DNA of 64,000 bases from Natronobacterium haloterrestre (GTDB lineage: Archaea > Halobacteriota > Halobacteria > Halobacteriales > Natrialbaceae): the NCBI RefSeq assembly GCF_900112205.1, contig NZ_FOKW01000014.1, positions 22,415-86,414 of the forward strand. The letters are read 5' to 3'. Positions 51,355-61,546 of this stretch are shown one piece after another. The notes under the pieces were generated by a model. The model was given only the letters and a program-made list of their open reading frames with translations, had not been told where the DNA came from and did no database searches. A program made the translations under genes and the position numbers. The stretch's first letter is position 1; every line of letters starts with the position of its first letter.

Positions 51355-52260
51355 ATGGTGTCAATCTCACTTCTCGAATTTGCCAACGCCAATCGGCCCA
51401 TCTACTTCAGACCAGAAACCGATATAGAGGTATTTGACGATGACGAGGAAGAGTGGAATCCACTGTTCAAATCCTCATACTCCCTCTCAGCACTCATCGA
51501 AGCGCTCAAAGCGAACAGAATAGAAGCTGGGAACGTCCGCTTCGAGGACTCAGTCGCCCAAGAGTATCTTCACCACCTCAAGGAAACAGGGATTGATGAC
51601 CAGCTGCATCACGAGGACCTAATGAATCCTGACCGGCTCGTGGCGTTTGCTGACGCAGGATACACAACGGTCGACGACCTCCTGGGGACAGCAGATCCGA
51701 TCGATATCTCCAAAGACACCGGTGTGGACCGTGATATCGTCTCCAGTATAGCGACGAACTATCTCGATGGCTTCTCGTCGGGGAGCTCATTCGGTGATAC
51801 AGGCCCGCTACAGGAACTGAATCCAAAGGACTCGTTCACTGGATGGGACCTCGTAGAGGCGTCCTCAAACCGGGTTCGATGGGTTTCGGCTGGGCGATTC
51901 AACCTCACTATCAGTCCGGCGCCGGACGGTAGTACTACAGTCACGTGCAACGCGCCAGAAGCAGAGCGGAACGCTTGGTATCGGAAAGGTCGCTCGATCG
52001 AAGCGGGACCTGATGAGTCGTTCACTCCCGAGGAAGCCCTTGAACAGTCTCACAAATGGTTGGAAGCGCATCAACTGGAATACGAGGACGATCTCGCCGA
52101 ACTCCCTCGAATTGGGGCGGCGACCAAGGATTACCTAGCGCTCGAATACGGGATCACATCAAGAGAGGAACTACGAACATTTGCAGAGGATCAACCCGAT
52201 GAGTTCGACGACATCTTTGGTTCTCCTGGAAGTGACCTCAGAGAAGCACTGGAACGCTAA
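51355..52260 (+). CDS. Hypothetical protein with helix-hairpin-helix motifs
   Basis: 301 residues from ATG 51355. N-terminal SISLLEFANANRPIYFRPE, then a helical segment with NPDRLVAFADAGYTTVDDLL that reads like a helix-hairpin-helix, a beta-rich domain with DLVEASSNRVRWVSAGRFN and a C-terminal second HhH-like stretch, LAELPRIGAATKDYLALEYG. HhH motifs bind DNA non-specifically. It is one of two rightward genes between the leftward defence clusters. Confidence 0.5.
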   Translation: MVSISLLEFANANRPIYFRPETDIEVFDDDEEEWNPLFKSSYSLSALIEALKANRIEAGNVRFEDSVAQEYLHHLKETGIDDQLHHEDLMNPDRLVAFADAGYTTVDDLLGTADPIDISKDTGVDRDIVSSIATNYLDGFSSGSSFGDTGPLQELNPKDSFTGWDLVEASSNRVRWVSAGRFNLTISPAPDGSTTVTCNAPEAERNAWYRKGRSIEAGPDESFTPEEALEQSHKWLEAHQLEYEDDLAELPRIGAATKDYLALEYGITSREELRTFAEDQPDEFDDIFGSPGSDLREALER

Positions 52261-52363
52261 CCCGGCCACCGCACAACCTTCCGATGTCTATCGAGAGCAG
52301 AGATCACAGGAGGGATGCGGCGGATGCTTATATCCCTTTTACACAATAGATTCGTAGAGTACG

Positions 52364-53434
52364 ATGGATATTGAGTACAAACAGGACAGTGATGGATATG
52401 ATATACGCTACGTAGAAGGTATCCGACACGGTCGCGTCCCACATTCAGATATCTGTGACGATGAGACAGAGTACGTCATACGGTATGTGACAAACAAGGA
52501 GGGCACAAATCGGTGGGAATACAGACACCTTGGGTCTGGATATCGGAATGTCGACGAAGTAATCCCTACCCTCTCCAAGCTGCCAACCCTCGATGACGGT
52601 CAGAAAGTCCAAATATTGCTTAATTTCGGTCGTGTAGAGGAAGAATTCGGAATGGAGAAAGTGGGGTCCCTATACGGATCAGATGAATATCTCCCCGTGT
52701 ATCGACTGTCACCGGGGATGGAACGAACTCTGAACATCACCTATCAGGACGAGATGAGTCTCCCCATCCTCGATTCTGAGCCATCTGCTCGAGGAGTCGG
52801 GGACAGCCCAACAGATATTGCACCAAGGTTGTTTGCAGCGATTTTGAATCTCCTCGCGAAGAGCGGCGAAATCGAAGAGTGGCATGAGTACTGGAATGAT
52901 GATTCAGATACGTTTCAACAGGGCGAGTTCTATGAAACGGTGTACGCACCGCTGTTTGTGGCGTACTCAATTGTCGACGAAGAAATCGTCGAACTAGTAA
53001 ACCGATACCACCTGGAGCAAGGCAACGACAAAGAAATCAAGAAGTCGTATATGCACTGCGGATTCTCCGGTAAAATCGACAATATCGCTCCACTGCTTAC
53101 CCCGGAAGAAGAAGAGGTGATTCGTGAAGCGTGGAAGTACAGAAATGACCTCATCCACGGAATCCACTCTCGATTTGGAGTGCAAATTATGGATATCGAC
53201 TTTGAGGTCTTGAGCAAGAAGCTATTATTCTCCATCATGAAGGCTCGGACACTCAATTCGTACGTAAACAGTGCGGAGTATCGAATTGGTGTGACTACTC
53301 CTGAAGAGGCGGTCTCACATTTGAAGGGAGACAGTAATCTACAGGATGCTGTTGCAGCAGCACAAAAAGCCATCAGAGGAGAAACGCACGCAAAATCACA
53401 GCTCTTCGGTTTTGACGAAGAACAACCAGAATAG
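52364..53434 (+). CDS. HEPN-like protein (R-x4-H motif)
   Basis: 356 residues. The first 140 are beta-rich and unassigned. The rest is helical with IAPRLFAAILNLLAKSGEIE, FVAYSIVDEEIVELVNRYH and, at residues 260-265, RNDLIH in AWKYRNDLIHGIHSRFGVQ, the R-x4-H pattern of HEPN ribonucleases. HEPN proteins in defence islands often act as abortive RNases. Convergent with the 53488 gene. The call depends on the motif and helical context. Confidence 0.5.
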   Translation: MDIEYKQDSDGYDIRYVEGIRHGRVPHSDICDDETEYVIRYVTNKEGTNRWEYRHLGSGYRNVDEVIPTLSKLPTLDDGQKVQILLNFGRVEEEFGMEKVGSLYGSDEYLPVYRLSPGMERTLNITYQDEMSLPILDSEPSARGVGDSPTDIAPRLFAAILNLLAKSGEIEEWHEYWNDDSDTFQQGEFYETVYAPLFVAYSIVDEEIVELVNRYHLEQGNDKEIKKSYMHCGFSGKIDNIAPLLTPEEEEVIREAWKYRNDLIHGIHSRFGVQIMDIDFEVLSKKLLFSIMKARTLNSYVNSAEYRIGVTTPEEAVSHLKGDSNLQDAVAAAQKAIRGETHAKSQLFGFDEEQPE

Positions 53435-53487
53435 AACCGTTTTCTCTTCTACTGAATTTGTGCGGATGCGCGGTTCAGCAGTCTCGT

Positions 53488-54639
53488 TTATGATTCATAC
53501 GGCTCCCACTCAATAGAACCATCCTCATTTTGCGAATAGTGTATCGAACCGTTCCGCCAGCCAATACGGTTCCAGAGCTGATAGAGGGGTTCGCGGAGGG
53601 CCAGCGCGATATTAGAGTCCCAATCTTCAATCTCCACTCGTTTCAATTGGAAGGCATTCTCGCTGATCGGACGGGTGGTGTCTGGGCCGACAACTCGTTG
53701 TGGTTTTTCAATCGGATAGTTCGCTGCATCGATTATCGTGATATAAACGTACAACGGCGGATAGATGCCCGCAGTCTGGTACATTCCTCGGAGTCGATCC
53801 ATTAGAGAGACGATCTCTTTATCGATGAACCACGCTATCCCGTGCCTCCCGTTCCGCTCCATAGTCAGCTTGGTTGTTACAGCTTCTACCCACCCATTAC
53901 CGTCTAAACAGACGTACTCGGAAAATTTTCCTTCAGACAGCTCCGTATACGGAGCTGTAATTGCGAAATCACCGAAACCTTCTGATCCAGCCGACCGTGA
54001 CCGGAATTTTGGTGGGTCAGGGAGATCGGGTGCGATCATTCTAGGAGGATCCGAAACCGACTCAACGGGAATGACATGGACCGCCACAATCGGTTCTTCA
54101 TCAACTAATTCGCCGTGACGAGGCTGACGTTCCCGTAATCGGTCGAGTTGAGCTTCATATAATTCGTCAATATCCTGTTCTGGATCGTCGAGAGCATTCT
54201 GAGGGTCAACATGGAGATGTTCTTGGGCGAGATCGTGGTTGTCGATATCCATCAGGTCTTTTCTCAATCGGGCAAAATCCTTGATGTGGACGCGCCAGCC
54301 GTACGTATCCGCCAACTCGTTCTCTAATCGGTCCCGTTTGACCCCGGCAATCTCCGTGGTGGTCGCAAATATGAAGAAATCAAACTCTTCCGGGTAGTCA
54401 GCAGCTGACTCAGCGTCTGAACGAATCTTCTCCTCGATATTACTCGAGGTCACGCTACAGTGGAGCACGCCAGATTTTCCCGAACGCTCGAGAAGTGCGT
54501 CCCTCCCACCATCCGGACCCCTCACGCCGGTTGGATCGACGTCGTATCCTTCACGACCAAGCAAGTCAACAGCTAACTGTTCCAGTCTCGCACCATCCCC
54601 GATAGCGCGGAGATTTGCTTCAAGAGCAGTATTTGGCAT
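53488..54639 (-). CDS. Restriction-endonuclease-like protein
   Basis: 383 residues. N-terminal domain resembles a PD-(D/E)XK nuclease: ARLEQLAVDLLGREGYDVDP with an early Glu, GVRGPDGGRDALLERSGKSG with the catalytic-type Asp, and VLHCSVTSSNIEEKIRSDAE at the expected third strand, where the usual lysine is not at the canonical place. Then DFFIFATTTEIAGVKRDRLE. The C-terminal 200 residues are unassigned, beta-rich. Last gene of the leftward methylase-helicase operon, 43 bases after the helicase. Confidence 0.6.
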   Translation of the reverse strand: MPNTALEANLRAIGDGARLEQLAVDLLGREGYDVDPTGVRGPDGGRDALLERSGKSGVLHCSVTSSNIEEKIRSDAESAADYPEEFDFFIFATTTEIAGVKRDRLENELADTYGWRVHIKDFARLRKDLMDIDNHDLAQEHLHVDPQNALDDPEQDIDELYEAQLDRLRERQPRHGELVDEEPIVAVHVIPVESVSDPPRMIAPDLPDPPKFRSRSAGSEGFGDFAITAPYTELSEGKFSEYVCLDGNGWVEAVTTKLTMERNGRHGIAWFIDKEIVSLMDRLRGMYQTAGIYPPLYVYITIIDAANYPIEKPQRVVGPDTTRPISENAFQLKRVEIEDWDSNIALALREPLYQLWNRIGWRNGSIHYSQNEDGSIEWEPYES

Positions 54640-54682
54640 CTATTGGTTCATCTGGGAAGTCCATACTTACAAAACTACCCAG

Positions 54683-57600
54683 CTACTGTGGTTGCCTTGT
54701 TGACTTCTCTCGGTTATCGAGGAATTGATCACACCACGTCGGAAGGGAATCCATCGGTCCATTTTCAGCCACAGTCCCATCGCCTGCAATCCGGGTAAAC
54801 ACGCCGTCCCGCCCCCACGCACACACGACTGGCTCTTGGTCTTGATCGGGTCGAGTCACGATTCGCTGTTGGAGTCGCGACGTATCCTCACTCACATCCT
54901 GCAGTACTGTGAGGAGCTGTCCTAGAAGTGGATGGCCTGGTGAAAGATGCTGAACCGATGGGAACTCGTCAGCACATACAGCAGAGAACGTCACCGCCAC
55001 TTCGTCAGCACCAGTCGCAATAGCCTGTGCAATCGTCTGTTCCCCATCCCCGGCCGGGACCTCAATCGGTGCGTCACCTACTGAGAGGCGATATGTACTG
55101 TCCGCAAAGTCGAAGTCCCCGTCATCGTACTCGAAGTCAATCTCGTGAACCGGGGTGAATTCGACACCGGCCTCGGCAAGAGCGTCGTTATCGACCAACA
55201 CTGACTGGAGACTCGGTGTCTCAAACGGGGGTTGATACTCGTACTCCTCCTCGCCGACATCGACGAGATCCGGGTGACTGTAGGACTGCCACGCATCAAG
55301 TTTTGCTTCGTCGACGACGTCCTGAGCGACGAGGTCGTCGACGTCCTCGAGTGACTCTCCGACATCGACGCGGTCGCCCTGATCGCGTTCTTCGAGTTCT
55401 TCAGAGAACTCGCGGTCAGCTGATTCGACTGCAGACTGGTCGTCAGCGCTGTCCGCGTTCAAGGTCGCATCCCGAATCTGTTGGCTGACGCCGGAGAGTA
55501 TGGGTTGCATCTCACCGACGACGTTTTCGAAGAGCCCAATCCGGTCGTCAAGGCGATCGTAGATGTCCGTCTCAACCGTATCTTCGTAGCTGTAGTTGAG
55601 AATACGAATCTCGTCGAATCGTTGGCCGATGCGGTCAATCCGACCGATACGCTGTTCAACTCGCATCGGATTCCACGGCAGGTCGTAATTGATGAGCGCC
55701 CCACACTCCTGGAGGTTTAGCCCCTCACTCGCGGAGTCGGTGCAGACGAGGATATCGACCTGCCCATCATCACGTGAGAATTCACGCTTCACGCGCTCTT
55801 TCCCGACATGCTCCCAAGTTTCAGAATCGGGGTCGTACAGCTCGCCGCCACGACCGGAGTACGTCGCGATTGTCGCTCCTAGAAGGTCCGCGAGACTGTC
55901 CCGGATGAAGTCCATTGTGTCCGCGTACTGCGTGAAGACAATCACCCGGTTGTGGCCAGCCCGGTCCAGCTCGTCGAGGTCGTTGTACAGCTGCTGAATC
56001 TTCGGGTCTGTATCAACCAAGTCTAAGTCGTTGACGAACGCTTCCAGAGCCTCGATTTCTTCCTCGATAAGCTGTTTCCCCTCTTCAGTTACGCTCGGGA
56101 TAAGTTCAGAGAGGTCCAGGTCGTCGCTACTAGCGTCGAGTTCATCCAGAACGTCCCCGTCGTCGAGGTCTGCGTCTTGTAGCGTTTCGAGGACGACCTG
56201 CTCCGCATCACCATAGTCCCGGTCACGAGCGCGCTCCCGACCGGCAAGCACGGTTCGTTGCGCCCGGAGTGTCTCAAGCCGGTGTTTCAGGCTCTGACTG
56301 ATCGCATAGACACTCGAAGTAAGTCGCTGCCGGTACGTGGTCATCACGAACCCGATGGCGCGTGTTTGGGCTTCGTCAGTCTGTTGGGCTCGTTTGTAGA
56401 ACTCACGTGTGTACTCGTCGATCTGGTCGTAGACCGCCCGTGTCTCCTCGGTGAGTTCGATTTTCCGTTGTTCGGGATTCCGGTTCGGGACGGTCGTATC
56501 GAGGAGACCGACCGCCTCGTACTTCCGTAGTGTATCCCGTGTATTCCGGTGGATGAGCGCGTCGACGGGTGTGGACTCCGAGAGAACATCGCGGATGACT
56601 CGCCAACCGCCCGGGGAAAGTTCGTCAAGTGCGTCCTGTCGGTCGCTGCGGGACGCCATCAACCACTCGTCGGCGTCTTCAGGATAGAGGAGTCGTTTGA
56701 GTTTCGTATCCTCGCTCGCCTCAAAGCGGTCGATGTCATAATCTGCCATCGCCTCGTCGACATGGTCGAGGTAGCCGTCGTAGGCGTCTCCATAGGCTCG
56801 TGCGAGCCGGCACGCGGTCAGCACACGCTCTTTGGCGATGGCACGGTCCTGTCCGTCTTCATTGATCTCGAGCTCGTCTGCAAGGTGCTGGAAGACTTTT
56901 GAGGAGAATGGCCGGTCCGTCGGGAGCCGGTCTTGGTGTTCCAGTCCATCGAGCGTGGCTTGCGTGTCCCAGGAAGCCTCCGCTTCGTCGGACTCTGAAC
57001 TCGGGTTGTCGAGAACCTCGTTGAGGGCCTGCGACAGGCCGTCTCGAGTTTCGAAGAACTCCATGAAGGTATCCCGGTTATCCCAACCACCCGGAAGATC
57101 CAGCAACTGCATCAGGTCGTAGAGTTCGCCAGAGTGCAATTGCATCGGGGTAGCCGTCAGCAGGTAGTAGGCGTGCGTATAATCGCGAAGCTGTTCGAGA
57201 AGAGCGTAGAAATTACTGCCACGCCGGGCGTTGTGCGCCTCGTCGACGATGACGGCGTCCCACACGCCCATCCGGTCTTCCGTATCGTGGTCGCGTCCGC
57301 GACAGCTTGCCGGGATGACGTCCCGAGACCGGTCGGAAACCCGGTCTAAGGGAGCGACCTGATCCCACCGGTCGTCGAGACGAGCCGTGTGCCAGGACAT
57401 AATGACGACCGTCGGCCCATCCAGCGGCGACGATGCGTCGGTATCAGTCGACTGTTGTTCGTAGAGGAACCGCCAGATGGGGCTGTCCGCCCATTCGCGC
57501 TCTCCAGTGAGGTCGAGGTCCGTTGCCGATGGTGGATAGTGGTCGCGACCGCGGACGTCTCGGAATACGTGATCGCCCGCTGTGTCCCGGTCGAATCGGA

Positions 57601-58633
57601 CGGCGTTGATGTTGAACTTCTCCCAGAGTTCTTCCTGCCACTGCCGCTGCAGACTCGCCGGAACCAGCAACAGCCCGGTTTCAAGCTCCCCGGTGAGTCC
57701 AAGCCGGGAGAGTGTAAGACCGGCCTCGATCGTCTTCCCGAGCCCCACCTCGTCACACAGCAAGAAGCTCTGTGGATATGTATTGACGAGTGTGTCCGAG
57801 ACAACTCGTTGATGGGGCCACGGCGTGATCGTGCTCGCTTCCTCGGCCAGTGCGAGTCCACCGGGTGAGAGCGGACCATCCTGAATGATGTTCGCTTTGT
57901 CGCGCTCCGTCGGCGGAGCAGTACCGTTCGCGATCTGAATCGCTTCTTGGAGATCGGTCTCGGTGTCTGGGGCTTTCCAGTCGATGATGTCCTCTTCGAT
58001 CGCCTCGGGGAGGTCATACACTTCGACGAAGGGGTGTTCATCACTCCACAGTCGCTCAAAGGTCTCCTCGTCGCCGGCGACGTAGTCCGCCTGTTCAGGA
58101 ATCCACGAACGGTGGACTTTGAACCGCTCGTAGTTGCGAGCCCAGCCGCCGACCGTCTCGTTGACGCTGCCCTCGAACGAAATCGTGTTTCCGTCGCTAT
58201 CGTGGAAGAGTCCAACTTTCGGATGGAAGATCTCCCAGTCGTGAGAGGGAGAGCGTGGATAGGCGACCTTGATGTGGATCCGGCCCTCGCGGAGGAGACG
58301 CGCGAGAATACGGAGGTTCGCATCCAGACGTTCGTCATCGAGGTCCTCGAGGTTTTCCTCGAGGCGGTCGGTGAGCGTCTCTAGAACCGGACGGTCTGAC
58401 TCATAGAGTTCGGTGCCGACGATGAGACGCATTTCACCATCGTTCTCGACGAGGGCGTGAATGCCGTTGGCAGCAGCCGCGAGTGCCGTACTGGAGAAGT
58501 AGCCCGCAATCCGGTCGTATTGCTGGCTGCGTTCCAGTGCGGGCTCGTAGAAGTCCTTGACTAAGTGGGCTCGCCCCTGCTCGGGCTTGCTCTCGTAGAT
58601 CGACTGCCACTCGCGGTCACGTAGATTAGTCAT
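54683..58633 (-). CDS. PLD-SNF2 helicase of a DISARM/BREX-like array
   Basis: 1316 residues. Residues 30-190 form a phospholipase-D-like domain: AGYFSSTALAAAANGIHALV, then HPK at 136-138 and GSVNET at 155-160 (HxK...N motif). SNF2 helicase follows: WPHQRVVSDTLVNTYPQSFL, LCDEVGLGKTIEAGLTLS (Walker A), LLLVPASLQRQWQEELW, AVIVDEAHNARRGSN (DEAH), RVIVFTQYADTMDFIRDSL and EGLNLQECGALINYDLPW, MRVEQRIGRIDRIGQRFDEI. It follows the DUF1156 methyltransferase by 17 bases. Helicases of this architecture (DrmD-like) occur with methylases in DISARM-related loci; it probably moves on or cuts unmodified DNA. Confidence 0.8.
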   Translation of the reverse strand: MTNLRDREWQSIYESKPEQGRAHLVKDFYEPALERSQQYDRIAGYFSSTALAAAANGIHALVENDGEMRLIVGTELYESDRPVLETLTDRLEENLEDLDDERLDANLRILARLLREGRIHIKVAYPRSPSHDWEIFHPKVGLFHDSDGNTISFEGSVNETVGGWARNYERFKVHRSWIPEQADYVAGDEETFERLWSDEHPFVEVYDLPEAIEEDIIDWKAPDTETDLQEAIQIANGTAPPTERDKANIIQDGPLSPGGLALAEEASTITPWPHQRVVSDTLVNTYPQSFLLCDEVGLGKTIEAGLTLSRLGLTGELETGLLLVPASLQRQWQEELWEKFNINAVRFDRDTAGDHVFRDVRGRDHYPPSATDLDLTGEREWADSPIWRFLYEQQSTDTDASSPLDGPTVVIMSWHTARLDDRWDQVAPLDRVSDRSRDVIPASCRGRDHDTEDRMGVWDAVIVDEAHNARRGSNFYALLEQLRDYTHAYYLLTATPMQLHSGELYDLMQLLDLPGGWDNRDTFMEFFETRDGLSQALNEVLDNPSSESDEAEASWDTQATLDGLEHQDRLPTDRPFSSKVFQHLADELEINEDGQDRAIAKERVLTACRLARAYGDAYDGYLDHVDEAMADYDIDRFEASEDTKLKRLLYPEDADEWLMASRSDRQDALDELSPGGWRVIRDVLSESTPVDALIHRNTRDTLRKYEAVGLLDTTVPNRNPEQRKIELTEETRAVYDQIDEYTREFYKRAQQTDEAQTRAIGFVMTTYRQRLTSSVYAISQSLKHRLETLRAQRTVLAGRERARDRDYGDAEQVVLETLQDADLDDGDVLDELDASSDDLDLSELIPSVTEEGKQLIEEEIEALEAFVNDLDLVDTDPKIQQLYNDLDELDRAGHNRVIVFTQYADTMDFIRDSLADLLGATIATYSGRGGELYDPDSETWEHVGKERVKREFSRDDGQVDILVCTDSASEGLNLQECGALINYDLPWNPMRVEQRIGRIDRIGQRFDEIRILNYSYEDTVETDIYDRLDDRIGLFENVVGEMQPILSGVSQQIRDATLNADSADDQSAVESADREFSEELEERDQGDRVDVGESLEDVDDLVAQDVVDEAKLDAWQSYSHPDLVDVGEEEYEYQPPFETPSLQSVLVDNDALAEAGVEFTPVHEIDFEYDDGDFDFADSTYRLSVGDAPIEVPAGDGEQTIAQAIATGADEVAVTFSAVCADEFPSVQHLSPGHPLLGQLLTVLQDVSEDTSRLQQRIVTRPDQDQEPVVCAWGRDGVFTRIAGDGTVAENGPMDSLPTWCDQFLDNREKSTRQPQ

Positions 58634-58650
58634 ACTGGAGGGGTTTCGAG

Positions 58651-61542
58651 TTAGGCGTGGTCACCGAGTTCGCTCTGTTCTAGGGTGTTTTCCGAGGGGT
58701 CAGTGAAATCGGTGGGGGTGAATTCCAGACCAAGCGCATCGTGGGTCCGGCCTAAGGCGAGGTCGCGAGCAGCTTCCCATTCAGAGTGATCCTGGGGGAG
58801 TACCTGCAAGAGTGCTTTTAAAGTGGCTTTGAACGGAGCATCCGTATCGAAATTCCGTTCCTTGAGCCAATCAATTGCAACGTCTTCACCTTGCTTCTCG
58901 TAAACATGCATCGCCGCGTGAACCGCATCCAGCGCAATTGTGAATGAGATAGCATCTGGATCGACTGGTTTCCGGCTAGACCGGTCCTCTTTTGGGAGAG
59001 TTATATCCTGAACTCTATCGTCGTAACCGCGCAATTTGATGTCTCCTCGGCGCTTTCGCCAGAGTTTGGTTGATCGCTTGATATCGTCGATATCAACCCC
59101 AATCCCGAGTCCTAATTGGTGCCCCTCGTCGTAGTTGAATGTATCTGACTCGTGAACAAGCCACGAGAGGACATACCACTCTGTAATGTCGTCCAATTCA
59201 CCAAGACCTTCCCCCTCTAGATACTCATCGACAAGAATCTGTGTCACCGCTTCACGCGCTTCCTCTAATGCACGCCGCGGTGGTACTGGTTCATCTTGAT
59301 CATCAACAACAGGATAGGCATCAGCGTACACTTTTAGAGTTGGCCCGAATGCAGAAATGATAACATCAGTCTTCGTGAGAGAGAGGCCTGAATCAAGAAG
59401 GTCTCGTGCAGCGTCTTTCGCGGCTAACCTTGTGTCGGCGCGCACATCGCTCCAAAGAGTCGGCACATCGCTATCAAGTGGGGATGAGCCCTGGGTAGTC
59501 TTCCGTCCAGTAAGCAACAGAGTACTATCAGCCGATCCGCTATCCTGAGTGTCGATTCTAGCCGGCATTTCACTAGAAATCGGGTGTGTTGATGTTATTG
59601 TGAACCCAGAGTTGATTAAGGATTTAGTGAGGGTGTCCCAAGCATCTGTTTCTTTATGAGTGAACATCACGGTCATTACTCCACCAGGCTTGAGAACGCG
59701 GTATAGTTCTGAGAATATCTCACTCATTTTCTGCTCATATTCATTATTTGCTAGTTCTCGCTTAGAATCAGAGCCGCCCGCAATACCTTCAAATCGGCTG
59801 GGATTCGCAACCGCTTCGTCATCCTTGTTTGTGAGATCTGACTGGAACTGGTCAGGATAGACGTCGTCCAAATATTCCTTCATCCAGACGTAGAACATAT
59901 CCGATAATTCAGCATACATGATACTGCTATAATAGGGAGGATCTATCACAACTGCCTCGATCTCGTTATCCGGATAAGGTAGATTCGCAGCATCACCCGT
60001 AGATAGTTCCGCGGGAGAAGCATCATCGGGAAGATAAGATACTAGTTCTTCATAAGATTCAATTATTTTCCTAATAGCAGATTGATAGCTCCCCATACCA
60101 CCGACTGACATATTGATATCTGCAAACGATTTAGCAAGGGACAGGTGTTTGCCCCCCATTGCGTTTGAGGGATATCCTTTCCCAGTATGCCACGGTGAAA
60201 AGCGGGAATTATAGTCAACGAGTTTACCCGGGACTAAGGAGAGAACAGTCAGAAGCGCCTCTGCTTCATCTTCCGGATGCTCTTCTTGAATTTCGTCTTT
60301 CCTATCTTCAAACGCCCTATAATACTCATAGTGAGAAACCAGCTGGCGTGGAGTGAACATATCTCTCCATTCATGAATCCCATGTTCCCGTGGTTCTCGA
60401 GTCTTTTCGCCTTCTGGTAGAGGAGTAGTCAAGAAGGACGCAAGATCAAAATCAGACTCAATACGTTCTTCAGCGCTCTCTAAAGCTTGATAATCAGCTT
60501 CATTAGGTGCTCGGAAGCTGTAGTTACCAGAGGAGTCCATATAACGGACGCAGATAATGTCATAACTGAACTCCCCGTCTTGATGCATATCTACGATATC
60601 CTCCGATTCAGTGACTATCCCACAATTTAGACACTCAGCATCACCACCTCGAGAAACTGTCCCCTGTTTATGATCAAATCCGTCTAGTTCCTCCTCCGTC
60701 GGCTCAATGATACAATCGTACTCAATCGAGCCATCTTCATCCACTTCAGGAACAGAGATAACCGTATCTGCACTCCTTCGGGTACGAATGGACCACTTCG
60801 AAACTAACGGTATGTCTGTCCCACAATCGGGACAAGTAACGACATGAGCGCAGACATAAGAATCAACGGAGTCATGCTCTCCTTCCGAGGGGAAATACTG
60901 TTCCAGTCTCTCCTCCGCGAGATTATCAATACGCTGGCTCCACCGCTCTAAATCGTCTTTTAATGACCCAACGCTTGGTGCGTAATTCAACAATACCTGT
61001 AATATTACCGATGGAACGGGGTTTAGCTCGTTAGCTTTAGTCGGCAAACCGTATCTGATCGCCTCGTATGGAATTACACCTCCACCCGCACAAGGGTCTA
61101 AGACGGTTGGAAGTTCACCATCCCACGTCTCTTCCAGTATTTCATGGATTTCATCTCTCTCTTTTTTATTCGGAGATTGTGTAAATGGACGTGGATAACC
61201 GTAATGGTCGCCCAGAGAACCGCTTCTATCGCCCTCACTAGCTTTCTTTTGTTCAACGTACTCCGAGATATCCCCTTCAATTCCTTCTTTGGGGCCAATT
61301 TGAATCCAGCTAAGTATTTGATCAGAATCAACATCTTCTGGGAGGATTGAGGCCAAAGTCGCTAACCTAGCCGCAGGTGTAGGGCGGCGGGCAAACCAAG
61401 GGTGAAGGTAGCGATGGGGAGGCATATGTTTGGGATTTGCCTCCTTCAGGTTCTCTATCCCTACGGCTTTCAGCGGGAGTTTCCCCTCTATTGCAAGATT
61501 CTGTCCTTCAACAGCATCCGGGTTAGACTCGTTCTCGTTCAT
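58651..61542 (-). CDS. DUF1156 DNA methyltransferase (PglXI-like)
   Basis: 963 residues. The start AIEGKLPLKAVGIENLKEAN, KHMPPHRYLHPWFARRPTPA is the DUF1156 signature. AdoMet-binding motif LDPCAGGGVIPYEAIRYGL lies near residue 145 and the catalytic DPPY in AVVIDPPYYSSIMYAELSD near 535, giving a DPPY-type (N6-adenine or N4-cytosine) methylase. Zinc knuckles CPDCGTDIPL and CLNCGIVTES lie between. Such methylases mark self DNA in BREX type 3 and related defence loci. The gene is visibly richer in A/T than its neighbours in 59.3-61.4 kb, hinting at a different history. It ends 17 bases before the helicase. Confidence 0.85.
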   Translation of the reverse strand: MNENESNPDAVEGQNLAIEGKLPLKAVGIENLKEANPKHMPPHRYLHPWFARRPTPAARLATLASILPEDVDSDQILSWIQIGPKEGIEGDISEYVEQKKASEGDRSGSLGDHYGYPRPFTQSPNKKERDEIHEILEETWDGELPTVLDPCAGGGVIPYEAIRYGLPTKANELNPVPSVILQVLLNYAPSVGSLKDDLERWSQRIDNLAEERLEQYFPSEGEHDSVDSYVCAHVVTCPDCGTDIPLVSKWSIRTRRSADTVISVPEVDEDGSIEYDCIIEPTEEELDGFDHKQGTVSRGGDAECLNCGIVTESEDIVDMHQDGEFSYDIICVRYMDSSGNYSFRAPNEADYQALESAEERIESDFDLASFLTTPLPEGEKTREPREHGIHEWRDMFTPRQLVSHYEYYRAFEDRKDEIQEEHPEDEAEALLTVLSLVPGKLVDYNSRFSPWHTGKGYPSNAMGGKHLSLAKSFADINMSVGGMGSYQSAIRKIIESYEELVSYLPDDASPAELSTGDAANLPYPDNEIEAVVIDPPYYSSIMYAELSDMFYVWMKEYLDDVYPDQFQSDLTNKDDEAVANPSRFEGIAGGSDSKRELANNEYEQKMSEIFSELYRVLKPGGVMTVMFTHKETDAWDTLTKSLINSGFTITSTHPISSEMPARIDTQDSGSADSTLLLTGRKTTQGSSPLDSDVPTLWSDVRADTRLAAKDAARDLLDSGLSLTKTDVIISAFGPTLKVYADAYPVVDDQDEPVPPRRALEEAREAVTQILVDEYLEGEGLGELDDITEWYVLSWLVHESDTFNYDEGHQLGLGIGVDIDDIKRSTKLWRKRRGDIKLRGYDDRVQDITLPKEDRSSRKPVDPDAISFTIALDAVHAAMHVYEKQGEDVAIDWLKERNFDTDAPFKATLKALLQVLPQDHSEWEAARDLALGRTHDALGLEFTPTDFTDPSENTLEQSELGDHA

Positions 61543-61546
61543 TGTT

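Noticed and set aside
57346..58338. Leftward frame of 330 codons inside the helicase
   Set aside because: Alternate frame of the PLD-SNF2 gene; Arg/Ser-rich product.
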